Below, one piece after another: positions 25,032-32,922 of a stretch of DNA of 41,376 nucleotides. The notes below the pieces were generated by a model that was given only the letters and a program-made list of their open reading frames with translations, was not told the DNA's origin and searched no databases. The DNA is from Betaproteobacteria bacterium (lineage in GTDB: Bacteria > Pseudomonadota > Gammaproteobacteria > Burkholderiales > Burkholderiaceae). The translations under genes were made by a program, and so were the position numbers. Each line of letters starts with the position of its first letter. Within the stretch, counting starts at the first letter, position 1. The stretch is from NCBI GenBank assembly GCA_013205155.1, contig JABMMT010000177.1:1-41376 (forward strand), read 5' to 3'.

Positions 25032-25289
25032 CTATTTAGATGCCAGCGCCTGAATCTGAGCAACTGTGACATAGCCTTTGTTGTCAGTATCGATATAGCT
25101 AAAATGATCATAGATCCTTGGCATGCAGCCTTTTGCCTCTTCTTTAGTAAGCTTACCATCTCGGTTCTTATCGCAGCTTGCAAAACGATCTGCGATCTCT
25201 TTATTGCGCACTGAATTATCTGCATGCGCTGCTGTGCATACAGATAATCCAAGCGCAAAATAGAGAAGACTCTTGGATAGTAATGACAT
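25032..25289 (-). CDS. Exported EF-hand protein
   Basis: 85 residues with a signal peptide ending around AAHA (residue 23). It has two EF-hand loops: DKNRDGKLTKEE, a canonical calcium loop, and DTDNKGYVTVAQ, which is close but ends in Gln in place of the final Glu/Asp. One Cys precedes the first loop (FASCDKN) and another lies between the loops (KGCMPR), possibly disulfide bonded. Periplasmic calcium binding is likely. It starts 5 bases after the DUF3313 lipoprotein stop, so they may be co-transcribed. Confidence 0.85.
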   Translation of the reverse strand: MSLLSKSLLYFALGLSVCTAAHADNSVRNKEIADRFASCDKNRDGKLTKEEAKGCMPRIYDHFSYIDTDNKGYVTVAQIQALASK

Positions 25290-25294
25290 AGACT

Positions 25295-25960
25295 CTATTT
25301 AGCCGAAGTTTCCAAGGCAGCACTTACTGCCTTTTTAGCCATAGCAATGAAGGAATCTACAGAACCAGAGGATGTTCGAAAAGATTCTCCTTGAACCGTT
25401 ACTAAACCCATTCCAATAACTTCATTAGTTCTACTGTCCGTAATTTTATTTTCAACTACCAATGCTGGGGTCTTAGCATTTACGCCTGCAGCAAATGCTG
25501 CTGCATTTGTAGCCAACCCAATTGGAGTGAAATTCCAAGGTTTCAAATAGTCATTTGAACTTTCGGCGCCAGTAATCCCAACAGAGACCCTCACAACCCC
25601 TGGTCCTGGCTGTGTGACAATTTTAAGATTACCACGAGCATTAACAGATTCAACCATGGAAGCTTGTAATGTAGATTTGGCTTTAGAAATAGATTCTGCG
25701 CTAACGTCTTTAGTAGCGCTTTGATTTAAATAAATAGGATCTAATATAACGCTGGTATACATTGCGGGATTAATGCCATCCTTGCGATAACGCCAAATTC
25801 TGGTATCAGATGCAGTGGTATAGGTTGACACTAGAAGTGCATAGTTGGGTAAAAAACCAGATCTTGGCATCGGTTCTGAAGCCAATTTCGGCGTGTTACT
25901 ACAAGCAGCAATTAAACAAACAGAGCCAATGGCTGCTAGATATAGACTAATTTTTTTCAT
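25295..25960 (-). CDS. DUF3313 lipoprotein
   Basis: 221 residues from MKKISLYL. The frame opens four codons earlier at 25972, but GGGA sits correctly before the 25960 ATG. The lipobox LIAAC with S following predicts a lipidated cysteine and outer-membrane placement. The body (RSGFLPNYALL ... WRYRKDGINPAMYTSVILDPI) matches the DUF3313 pattern. A glycine/alanine-rich middle and VVENKITDSRTNEVIG strand follow. Function unknown. Confidence 0.85.
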   Translation of the reverse strand: MKKISLYLAAIGSVCLIAACSNTPKLASEPMPRSGFLPNYALLVSTYTTASDTRIWRYRKDGINPAMYTSVILDPIYLNQSATKDVSAESISKAKSTLQASMVESVNARGNLKIVTQPGPGVVRVSVGITGAESSNDYLKPWNFTPIGLATNAAAFAAGVNAKTPALVVENKITDSRTNEVIGMGLVTVQGESFRTSSGSVDSFIAMAKKAVSAALETSAK

Positions 25961-25972
25961 TTTAAATCCCAT

Positions 25973-26274
25973 TTAAAATACAAAGGTACATACAGCAAGC
26001 ACTATGCCATTCATCATAAGGCCGAATGATGATGAGCGGTTCATTATTCCGCTGCGCATTGCAAGGATCTTAATCCTCAGAAAGAAAAGAAATAACCTGC
26101 CCTATTCTGGGGATCTATTCAGCAAGTAGTAAATTGACACAGAAATGGTTTATCGGGCTTAAAGAGACATTGCAAGATTAGAGGCTCCTTAGGACTTTAA
26201 AGATACAAAGCTCCTAAGCCTCAGTAAGCGCTGAGGCGAAGACCTTAAATCATTAGCTGAGATCCGATGAAAAG
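25973..26274. other. Structured gene-free region
   Basis: About 300 bases without a believable frame but with several inverted repeats: TCATCAT...ATGATGA near 26006-26030, GCGG...CCGC near 26036-26052, AGGAT-CTTA-ATCCT near 26064-26078, and the three-part set at 26181-26237 listed separately. A perfect TTGACA (26134-26139) lies upstream of the last set. A non-coding RNA is possible. Confidence 0.5.
26134..26237 (+). ncRNA. Possible structured RNA with competing hairpins
   Basis: After TTGACA at 26134-26139 (its -10 near 26157-26163 is poor), segment A (26181-26194, GAGGC...TTAGGA) can pair with segment B (26212-26222, TCCTAAGCCTC), with a TCC bulge. Segment B plus AG (26218-26224, GCCTCAG) can instead pair with segment C (26231-26237, CTGAGGC). 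A:B and B:C exclude each other, as in attenuators. No T run follows and no rightward gene begins here. Speculative. Confidence 0.25.
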
Positions 26275-27117
26275 TTAAAGGCGCTTACCAGTAATTGCGG
26301 TGTCGTTGTAAGACCTACTTTTATAAAGGCCCTTGATCTCATTGTTATTGACAGCCATTCTTACAAAATGTGAACTTTTGTCACGATCAAGGTATGTAAA
26401 GCTTAAAGTCGAACCATCTAATTTAGGATTAAGAAGGGGTTGCGAGTCATTACCAATTTGAAGAGTGCCGCCTATTTTTTGATAGTGTTGAGACAGTTTT
26501 AAAGTCGTCCTAGCTGGCTCCATTCCTGTAATTATCCATTCCCCCGCCACTTGAGCAGGAACAACCCAATAGTAGGCTTTAGCAGGAGTATCAATTTCAA
26601 TATCCGCTTCCCAATCGCCCATATTAAATGCGTGCGATGTGACTCTCGTACCAGGCTTCATCTTTAATATGGTGGGACGTAAGGCGATATTCAGATCAGG
26701 CAATAAATACATCGTAACCACAGTTGCCTTACTGAAATCTTCTTTAAAGATATCGCCATTAATAATCTTCACACGATCACTAACGCCAGAGCGGTCGGCA
26801 TTACGTTGGGCTAGTTTCGCCATTTCTGGATTAAATTCAATTCCGATAGCACGTGCTCCAAAATCTTTGGCAGCTGCAATCGCGATTCTGCCGTCTCCAG
26901 AGCCAAGGTCATAGAGTAAATCGTTGGAGGTTACTTTGGCTGTTTTCAGCATGTTAGCAAGTAATTCATTGCCAGTGGGCACCCAAACCACGTCTTTACC
27001 TTCTTGACCAATGCGAGGATTATATTTATCGTCACCACCGTCTACATAGTTTTGGGCCAATGTATTTAGAGCAAAAAAGGTACTAAAGATAGCAAACCAA
27101 ACTTTAAAATGCTTCAT
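26275..27117 (-). CDS. Class I methyltransferase with apparent signal peptide
   Basis: 280 residues. Residues 1-22 (MKHFKVWFAIFSTFFALNTLAQ) look like a Sec signal peptide. The SAM-binding motif I LLYDLGSGDGRIAIAAAK and motif II AIGIEFNPEMAKLA are intact, with VKIINGDIFKEDF after them. The core ends near residue 180 and the C-terminal 100 residues are beta-rich (TLQIGNDSQPLLNPKLDGSTLSFTYLD ... FVRMAVNNNEIKG), resembling a lipocalin-like or secreted-enzyme tail. SAM is not normally in the periplasm, so export is puzzling. Substrate unknown. Confidence 0.82.
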   Translation of the reverse strand: MKHFKVWFAIFSTFFALNTLAQNYVDGGDDKYNPRIGQEGKDVVWVPTGNELLANMLKTAKVTSNDLLYDLGSGDGRIAIAAAKDFGARAIGIEFNPEMAKLAQRNADRSGVSDRVKIINGDIFKEDFSKATVVTMYLLPDLNIALRPTILKMKPGTRVTSHAFNMGDWEADIEIDTPAKAYYWVVPAQVAGEWIITGMEPARTTLKLSQHYQKIGGTLQIGNDSQPLLNPKLDGSTLSFTYLDRDKSSHFVRMAVNNNEIKGLYKSRSYNDTAITGKRL

Positions 27118-27225
27118 AGAATTTCCATAAAAAGAAAGTAAAAAGGTGCTTTATTAGATTACAGGATTAAGAAAAACACATCATAAAATAAAAATCGTAG
27201 GTCTGCTCCAAAACAATAATAATCT

Positions 27226-28038
27226 TCAGATCAGTCGCTCTCGTACCTTGGCTGTCACCCACTCACTCACCGCTACCGTGGCAAGAATAACGATAAGCAG
27301 CATGGTTACTTTGGGCCAAGCGAGCGTATTGAGTGCAGCCTCCAGTTTGACACCAATTCCGCCTGCACCCACCAAGCCCAACACAGTTGACTCCCGGATG
27401 TTGATGTCCCAGCGAAAGACACTGATGCCCGCCAGCGTGGGTGAAATTTGTGGCAACACCCCCCAGGCCATGGTTTGTGCTTGGCTTGCGCCCGTGGCCT
27501 CGATGGCCTCTACTTGCGCTGCATCTATCTCTTCAATGGCTTCGTAGAGCAACTTTCCGATGAAGCCGATAGATCGCAAGGCAATTGCAAAGACGCCAGC
27601 GAGTACCCCAGGGCCTAGAATGGCCACTAGCAGCAAAGCCCAGATCAGCGAATTAATAGAGCGTGAGCCGACGATCAGCAGTAAAGCAATAGGACGCACA
27701 AATCGGGTACTTGGCGTCGTGTTACGCGCCGCCAAAAAAGCCACTGGCACCGCCATGATCAGGCCGATTAACGTTCCAAGAGTGGCAATATTGATGGTTT
27801 CCCAGAGTGGCCACCAGAGTTCGTTGACGAAGCTCCATGCAGGCGGCATCATGCGCGAACCGATATCCTTCATTTGGGCAGGTGCGTCTGTGACGAAAGC
27901 CCAAATCGTATCTTTTGTCATCACTTGGAAGGTCCAAGACACAAACGCAAGCGTAAGCACCCAGGCCGCAAACACAATCAGTTCATTGCGGGGGGTGCGT
28001 TTCTGCCATACCGGCATGGAAGAAGTATTCAAAGTCAC
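27226..28038 (-). CDS. phnE: Phosphonate/phosphite ABC transporter permease (second PhnE)
   Basis: 270 residues with about six membrane spans and the permease EAA loop IEEIDAAQVEAIEATGASQAQTMAWGVLPQ, followed by RWDINIRESTVLGLVGAGGIG, a hallmark of PhnE-type permeases. It forms the membrane channel with the other PhnE. Starts four bases inside the end of the first permease gene (overlap 28035-28038). Rows here are G+C richer than the flanks (65 of 120 bases at 27481-27600). Confidence 0.93.
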   Translation of the reverse strand: MTLNTSSMPVWQKRTPRNELIVFAAWVLTLAFVSWTFQVMTKDTIWAFVTDAPAQMKDIGSRMMPPAWSFVNELWWPLWETINIATLGTLIGLIMAVPVAFLAARNTTPSTRFVRPIALLLIVGSRSINSLIWALLLVAILGPGVLAGVFAIALRSIGFIGKLLYEAIEEIDAAQVEAIEATGASQAQTMAWGVLPQISPTLAGISVFRWDINIRESTVLGLVGAGGIGVKLEAALNTLAWPKVTMLLIVILATVAVSEWVTAKVRERLI

Positions 28039-28853
28039 TGAATGCGCTTTCTGAGCCAGCCCGAGCTGTACTCAGCTACCATTACAATCGCAATAATGAC
28101 CAGAATAATGGCGGCAGCTGAATCAAATTCGTAGCGGTCCATGGCTGTATTAAGCGTTGCACCTATTCCGCCAGCACCCACGATACCAATCACAGCTGAT
28201 TCTCGAAAGTTAATATCGAGCCGGTAGAGTGATAGACCCACCAGCCGTGGCATAACCTGCGATAACACCGCAAAGTCGAGTATCTGCAGATACCCAGCAC
28301 CAGTTGCTCGAAGGGCCTCAAGCTGTGAGGCTTCTATCTCTTCAATATCCTCGGCCATCAGCTTGGCCATGAAGCCTATGGTGGCAAAAGTCAAGGTCAA
28401 AAAACCAGCGAATGGTCCAAACCCGAACATGGCAACCAGAAAGATAGCGATGATGATTTCATTAAGCGTTCGGGACAAGGCCACAAAACTGCGACAGATG
28501 AGATAGACCCAGGTCGGCGCAAGGTTTCGGGCGGCGCCCACTGCAACAGGGATCGACAACACAACGCCAAGTGCAGTAGATGTGACCGTCATTGTCAGAC
28601 TCTCCTGAAAGCCAATAACAATGTCGCCCCATCGGCTGGTGAAATTCGGATGTAAAAAGCCAAGGATGAAAGCCCATCCGCGCTCAAGCCCTTGGATGGC
28701 TCGCGCCAAGTTCACCTCCAGCGAACCAATACCTAAAATTAGGTAGAGGATTGCGCCGATATACAAAGCCCAGCGCGCGTAAGGACTGGAAATGAATTTC
28801 GGGCGCCGCCACTGTCGCTGGAGTTTCGGTACTTCTACTACTGCATCGGTCAT
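28035..28853 (-). CDS. phnE: Phosphonate/phosphite ABC transporter permease (first PhnE)
   Basis: 272 residues, about six spans. Permease loop IEEIEASQLEALRATGAGYLQI and RLDINFRESAVIGIVGAGGIGATLNTAMDRYEF. Sequence pattern parallels the downstream PhnE, so the pair is an ancient duplication giving a heterodimeric channel, as in some PhnCDE1E2 systems. Coupled to phnC by a four-base overlap. Confidence 0.93.
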   Translation of the reverse strand: MTDAVVEVPKLQRQWRRPKFISSPYARWALYIGAILYLILGIGSLEVNLARAIQGLERGWAFILGFLHPNFTSRWGDIVIGFQESLTMTVTSTALGVVLSIPVAVGAARNLAPTWVYLICRSFVALSRTLNEIIIAIFLVAMFGFGPFAGFLTLTFATIGFMAKLMAEDIEEIEASQLEALRATGAGYLQILDFAVLSQVMPRLVGLSLYRLDINFRESAVIGIVGAGGIGATLNTAMDRYEFDSAAAIILVIIAIVMVAEYSSGWLRKRIQ

Positions 28854-29686
28854 AAAGAAGCAGCCAGCGTTAAATCATTGTTTCCTTGATTACTGTTACT
28901 CAAATCATCTCTGGCTGATGCTTGCATACTTTGAGTAATTGCGGTCCAGTCCTCATCGCCATATATATTGGTCAATATGGTCTTGTCGATATTGGCGGCC
29001 GGACCGTCATAAACCACAATGCCGGCACGCAGACCTACAATCCTTGGCAGGAACTCGGTTGCCAGCACAACATCGTGTATGTTCACGATCGCAGCAAGCC
29101 CGCGCTCCTGACATAGCTCCAAAATCAGACGCATGATCTGGCGCGAGGTTTTCGGGTCAAGGCTGGCTGTAGGTTCGTCCACTAGCAGCAGCTTTGGGCT
29201 TTGCATCAATGCCCTCGCAATGCCGACGCGCTGGCGCTGCCCACCTGAAAGCGCATCTGCGCGCTTATTTTCCATGCCACCCAAACCCACACGTTCAAGG
29301 AGTAAGTAGGCCTGCGCAATGTCATCACCCTTAAATCGCCGAAACCAACTGGCCCAGAATCCGGTATAGCCTAGGCGGCCTGACAGCAAATTTTCCATCA
29401 CGGTCAAACGTTCGATGAGAGCGTACTCTTGAAAAATCATGCCGATTTGGCGGCGCGCATTGCGCAGACCACTTGAACCTAGTACGCTTAAGTCTTGCCC
29501 ATCCAGCTTAATCACCCCTCCGCTCGGCTGAACCAAACGATTGACGCAACGAATGAGAGTTGACTTACCAGCCCCTGATGGACCGATTAGCCCTATCATC
29601 TCACCTGCACCCACGCTCAGAGTCACCCCGTTAAGTGCAAGGTCACCTGTTGGGTATCGTTTTTCCAGCTGGCGCAACTCAAGCAT
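28850..29686 (-). CDS. phnC: Phosphonate/phosphite ABC transporter ATPase
   Basis: 278 residues. Walker A GPSGAGKST at 35-43, Q-loop GMIFQEYALI, ABC signature LSGGQRQRVGIARAL at 146-160, Walker B LLLVDEPTASLDP at 166-178, and the switch His in NIHDVV. PhnC-type features include the ENLLSGRLGY segment after the Q-loop. Lies 12 bases after phnD. The last residues (about 255-278) are Ser/Asn-rich. Confidence 0.94.
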   Translation of the reverse strand: MLELRQLEKRYPTGDLALNGVTLSVGAGEMIGLIGPSGAGKSTLIRCVNRLVQPSGGVIKLDGQDLSVLGSSGLRNARRQIGMIFQEYALIERLTVMENLLSGRLGYTGFWASWFRRFKGDDIAQAYLLLERVGLGGMENKRADALSGGQRQRVGIARALMQSPKLLLVDEPTASLDPKTSRQIMRLILELCQERGLAAIVNIHDVVLATEFLPRIVGLRAGIVVYDGPAANIDKTILTNIYGDEDWTAITQSMQASARDDLSNSNQGNNDLTLAASL

Positions 29687-29698
29687 AGTGATATTTCT

Positions 29699-30649
29699 TT
29701 ATTTGCAGGCGTAACTCACGTTCATAGCCTGATCGATGTCGCGTACTACTTGCCAGTATTGCTTGTAATTGATAGGCATGAACTTTTCTTGGGGCGGTTC
29801 ACTCTTACTAAACTCTGCAGCCAATGCCGTTCCTTCCCACTTGAAGTTGAAGAAAGCCTGCTTGATCTTTTCTGCCAGTTCTGGCTTGAGGTTGTACACA
29901 TAACCATAACCAGTTGTCGGGAAGGTTTGGGATGTGTAAATGACCTTAGTCTGGTCTGCTTTGACCGCACCACGCCCGATCATTCTCTCCTTTACGGAGT
30001 TGGCAATGGCCGCTGCTGGATAGTCCTTATTGGCAACACCCAGAATCGAGTTGTCATGCTTGCCACTAAACACAGGTGTGTAATCTTTACCGCTTTCCAT
30101 TTTGTACTTATCGCGCAGCAATGCGGCCGGAGCTTTATATCCAGAGTTGGAGGTTTCCGAGGTGAATGCTAAGCGCTTACCTTTAATATCCTCAATCTTC
30201 TCAATACCGCTCCCGGGATAAGTAATGATTTCCATCTCGTAACCGAATTTGTTATCTTTAGAGGCCATCATGGCGAAGGGCACAAAACCAGCGCAATTGA
30301 CAGCGATCGGGTTCGAGCCTGTATTAAAGCCAGCGACGTGAAGGCGACCTGCACGCATGGCTTCTAACTGGGCAGCATTGCTCTGCACCGGGAAAAACTG
30401 GACTTTTTTGCCGGTTGTCTTGGCCAAGTGCTCAATAAAGCCATCCCAGATCTTGGCGTAAACGGCAGGGTCTTCGACGGGAGTGTAAGCAAATACGAGT
30501 GTAGCTGGGTCTATGAACTCAGATGCATTAGATGGTGGATCTGCCACCAAATCACCGTTGGTATCTTTAAAACGAGGATCCATTGCCTGGATGGTAGGAG
30601 CCAATGTTGTTAGGGCGGCGACGAATATGGCGGACAAAGCGAATCGCAT
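29699..30649 (-). CDS. phnD: Phosphonate/phosphite-binding periplasmic protein
   Basis: 316 residues from MRFALSAIF at 30649, which has GGAG at a good distance; the frame is open to 30715 but the PhoB box lies in that stretch, so the shorter start is right. The signal peptide ends at about IQAMD. The PhnD fold is shown by FAYTPVEDPAVYAKIWDG, VQSNAAQLEAMRAGRLHVAGFNTG, DIKGKRLAFTSETSNSGYKAPAALL and VANKDYPAAAIANS. It delivers the ligand (phosphonate, phosphite or similar) to PhnC/PhnE. Ligand not predictable by eye. First gene of the operon. Confidence 0.94.
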   Translation of the reverse strand: MRFALSAIFVAALTTLAPTIQAMDPRFKDTNGDLVADPPSNASEFIDPATLVFAYTPVEDPAVYAKIWDGFIEHLAKTTGKKVQFFPVQSNAAQLEAMRAGRLHVAGFNTGSNPIAVNCAGFVPFAMMASKDNKFGYEMEIITYPGSGIEKIEDIKGKRLAFTSETSNSGYKAPAALLRDKYKMESGKDYTPVFSGKHDNSILGVANKDYPAAAIANSVKERMIGRGAVKADQTKVIYTSQTFPTTGYGYVYNLKPELAEKIKQAFFNFKWEGTALAAEFSKSEPPQEKFMPINYKQYWQVVRDIDQAMNVSYACK

Positions 30650-30677
30650 TAGGATCTCCAGATATGACAAAAAGTAG

Positions 30678-30722
30678 ATTCTCACAACTTTGGATGACAG
30701 TTCCGTGACATTCAAGTGACTT
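30678..30722 (-). promoter_or_regulatory. PhoB box and promoter upstream of phnD
   Basis: Minus strand: AAGTCAC-ttga-ATGTCAC-ggaa-CTGTCAT, three repeats starting every 11 bases (plus-strand blocks at 30694, 30705 and 30716). Ten bases after the last repeat is GAGAAT (30678-30683), the spacing of -10 elements in known Pho promoters. The ATG is 45 bases from the last repeat. This predicts induction by phosphate starvation through PhoB. Confidence 0.75.
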
Positions 30723-30796
30723 TTACTAATCTTATTTTTGGTTTTACTCCAAAACTATGTCAAGAGCTTTAATAATCACTCCATTAAGATATAAAA

Positions 30797-31447
30797 ATGA
30801 GTACTTGGTTCAATTCAGTCGACATCTATTGCGAGCGCTTAGATGCGAGTTTTTGGGCTGAGCCCTTTAACGCCATTAGTAATCTGTCGTTCATCATTGC
30901 AGGATTTTTTCTGTGGCGACTAAGCTCTTCCCTTTCAAATCTGATGGCCATTCTGATGATCCTCATTGGCCTGGGTAGTTTTAGCTTTCATACTTTTGCT
31001 AATCGCCTTACCGGCCTACTTGATGTCTTAGCAATTGCTCTGTATTTACTGATCTTTGCATTTTTAATCCCCAAGCAATGGTCAAGAAGCTCGATTTTTA
31101 TTCAGCTAGGGTCAGCTCTACTATTCATCATCAGCATTGTTTGCGCTCAATTACTTATCAGTCACTTAAAGCCAGATTTACCATGGTTACCATCCGGGAT
31201 CTACCTAGGCGCTTGGTTAGCGCTGATGGTTTACGCTTTGATGACCCAATATTCAAATACGTCAGCAGCTCGTTTCTTATGGCTGGCGGCCATCGTTTTT
31301 TCATTCTCCCTACTGAGTCGTCAACTTGATATGCCCTTATGTGACTTCATTGGTGGTTCACATTGGTTATGGCACTTACTTAATGGGCTAACCTTGTATT
31401 TGACCAGTTATGGTCTTTGCCTAAAGCAGTGCCCTAAATTACTGTAG
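30797..31447 (+). CDS. Ceramidase-like (CREST superfamily) membrane hydrolase
   Basis: 216 residues with about seven membrane spans. Family motifs are present: DASFWAEPFNAISNLSF, with E and N in the first part, SFSFHTFANRLTGLLDVLAIALYL with the His and Asp zinc ligands, and GGSHWLWHLLNGLTLYL with two more His. CREST proteins are zinc hydrolases of membrane lipids; alkaline ceramidase is the best known. Substrate in bacteria is unknown. Divergent from phnD. Confidence 0.87.
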   Translation: MSTWFNSVDIYCERLDASFWAEPFNAISNLSFIIAGFFLWRLSSSLSNLMAILMILIGLGSFSFHTFANRLTGLLDVLAIALYLLIFAFLIPKQWSRSSIFIQLGSALLFIISIVCAQLLISHLKPDLPWLPSGIYLGAWLALMVYALMTQYSNTSAARFLWLAAIVFSFSLLSRQLDMPLCDFIGGSHWLWHLLNGLTLYLTSYGLCLKQCPKLL

Positions 31448-31520
31448 CACTAAATTTTCCGAATTTTCAACATACCCTACTTTGCTTGCATCTTATTGAC
31501 TAAGCAGTCTATAAATAAAT

Positions 31521-31597
31521 TGGGACTGCCTAGCACTATTTAAGCGTGCGACCTATGTCTTGGAGGGTTGCGTTACTGATTAACAAATTGTCGGGGG
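31521..31597 (-). pseudogene. Decayed tRNA (tRNA-Arg-like) remnant
   Basis: The stretch 31525-31557 aligns without gaps to the tRNA 3' fragment at 41054-41086 with 25 of 33 identical bases, most changes being transitions. It includes CGTGCGACCTA(T)G. Continuing in the same sense, CTTGGAGGG at 31559-31567 recalls the anticodon loop of tRNA-Arg(CCU), and the match fades towards 31597. The T stem is 4 of 5 paired; the anticodon stem and T-loop are broken. Comparison beyond 31557 rests on my memory of tRNA-Arg(CCU). Confidence 0.5.
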
Positions 31598-31633
31598 TAA
31601 AAACAATGCTAAAGGCAATGCTTGAAAGAAAAA

Positions 31634-31660
31634 AACCCCCACCAGTGCTGATGAGGGTTT
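31634..31660 (-). terminator. Terminator for the CHRD gene
   Basis: Minus strand: AACCCTCATCA-gcac-TGGTGGGGGTTTTTTT, a stem with two G-U pairs followed by a T run, 61 bases after the CHRD stop. Confidence 0.8.
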
Positions 31661-31720
31661 CAGAGTTCTCGTGTGACCTAATTTGAAATCAAATAGGGTC
31701 AACGATGTGCGATGCTTAAA

Positions 31721-32140
31721 TTAAGGTTTTAGCTGACCCCTAATTTCGCCACCCTTATTTGCAGCACTATGGACATTGATATAAAGATTTCCACTCTTCA
31801 AACTTTGAAGTTGAGCAGTAGTCAATTTAGCACCAGCTGGAACAGACCAAACATTGTCTGCCGTTTTTGCAAATGGAACAATTACAGGACCATTCTGGCC
31901 CATGGGTGCTTCATGAATATGCGCCATAGTTGCATCTACACCTGAAGTAGTAACGCTACCTGAAACTGATCCATCAGGGCCAACCATAATCGAACCCTTA
32001 CCCGAAGCTGAAGTGGTAACAGGGGGAACTTCCTGAGATCCAGCGAGAGTTACATTCATTGACTGTGCAAAGACAGTTAAAGAAGCCATGCCAAAGCAAA
32101 GACCTACTAAAGCTTTTATGATTATTTGATTCATTTTCAT
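31721..32140 (-). CDS. Exported CHRD-domain protein
   Basis: 139 residues with a signal peptide ending VFAQS (about 26). The rest is a single CHRD domain: NVTLAGSQEVPPVTTSASGKG, ATMAHIHEAPMGQNGPVIVPF and LYINVHSAANKGGEIRGQLKP. CHRD domains occur in chordin and many bacterial exported proteins; the function in bacteria is unknown. The ribosome site TAGGAGATAAAG before the ATG is strong. A terminator follows. Confidence 0.92.
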   Translation of the reverse strand: MKMNQIIIKALVGLCFGMASLTVFAQSMNVTLAGSQEVPPVTTSASGKGSIMVGPDGSVSGSVTTSGVDATMAHIHEAPMGQNGPVIVPFAKTADNVWSVPAGAKLTTAQLQSLKSGNLYINVHSAANKGGEIRGQLKP

Positions 32141-32257
32141 CTTTATCTCCTATTAAGTTAAATACCATACCCAGATTATCATCATTTTGACAATAAGGTA
32201 TTTGAGCAGAAACGTTTAATTTAGGCTATTTAACGGTAATATCTACAGTAACTGACT

Positions 32258-32902
32258 ATGTCTATACTAAAAAATATCACAAACGAATCTATACTAATTT
32301 CTCAAAAAAATATTGGTCATTATGATCAAAATGCCATATCTTATGACGTAGGTACGCAAGATCATGATGTCAGTCAAAATATCAATGCCTTCTTAAGGGC
32401 GATAAAGGCTGAACCACCATTTCATCTGCTCGATTTTGGATGTGGCCCGGGAAGAGACCTGCAAACCTTAGCTCAACTTGGACATGTCGCTATTGGTCTT
32501 GAAGGAAGCCCAAAAGCTGCTCAAATAGCCCGAACCAAAAGTGCTTGCAAAATTTTAGTGCAAGATTTTTTTAACTTAGATCTACCAGAGAATACTTTTG
32601 ATGGTATTTTTGCCAACGCGTCGCTATTTCATATCCCCAATAAGCTATTACCAAAAGTGCTGGGTCATTTATGGACAAGCTTAAAACCAAATGGCATTCT
32701 ATTTAGCTCAAATCCACGTGGCAATAACGAGGAAAGCTGGTACGGAGATCGTTTTGGCTCGTATCATGATTTGGAAGGCTGGCGATCTTTTATGACAAAT
32801 GCACAGTTCACCGAAATTGAATACTACTACAGGCCAGTTGGACTCCCATTTGAGCAACAGCCTTGGCTAGCAAGTGTTTGGAAAAAAGAAATATTTGCCT
32901 AA
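32258..32902 (+). CDS. Class I SAM-dependent methyltransferase
   Basis: 214 residues. Motif I LLDFGCGPGRDL, motif II VAIGLEGSPKAAQIA, motif III FDGIFANASLFHIPNKLLPKVL, and the typical SLKPNGILFSSNPRG. No signal peptide. Substrate unknown; the pattern fits the UbiE/Coq5-like or Tehb-like small-molecule group. The next frame overlaps or follows closely. Confidence 0.85.
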   Translation: MSILKNITNESILISQKNIGHYDQNAISYDVGTQDHDVSQNINAFLRAIKAEPPFHLLDFGCGPGRDLQTLAQLGHVAIGLEGSPKAAQIARTKSACKILVQDFFNLDLPENTFDGIFANASLFHIPNKLLPKVLGHLWTSLKPNGILFSSNPRGNNEESWYGDRFGSYHDLEGWRSFMTNAQFTEIEYYYRPVGLPFEQQPWLASVWKKEIFA

Positions 32903-32922
32903 ATAGCTTATTTCTAAGTCAA

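Noticed and set aside
27248..28054. Rightward open frames (99 and 164 residues) across the phnE genes.
   Set aside because: They are antisense to well-conserved permeases in a G+C-richer block, where long shadow frames are expected.
30650..30715. Longer phnD start at 30715.
   Set aside because: It would place the PhoB box and promoter inside the coding region; ATG 30649 has GGAG and the signal peptide.
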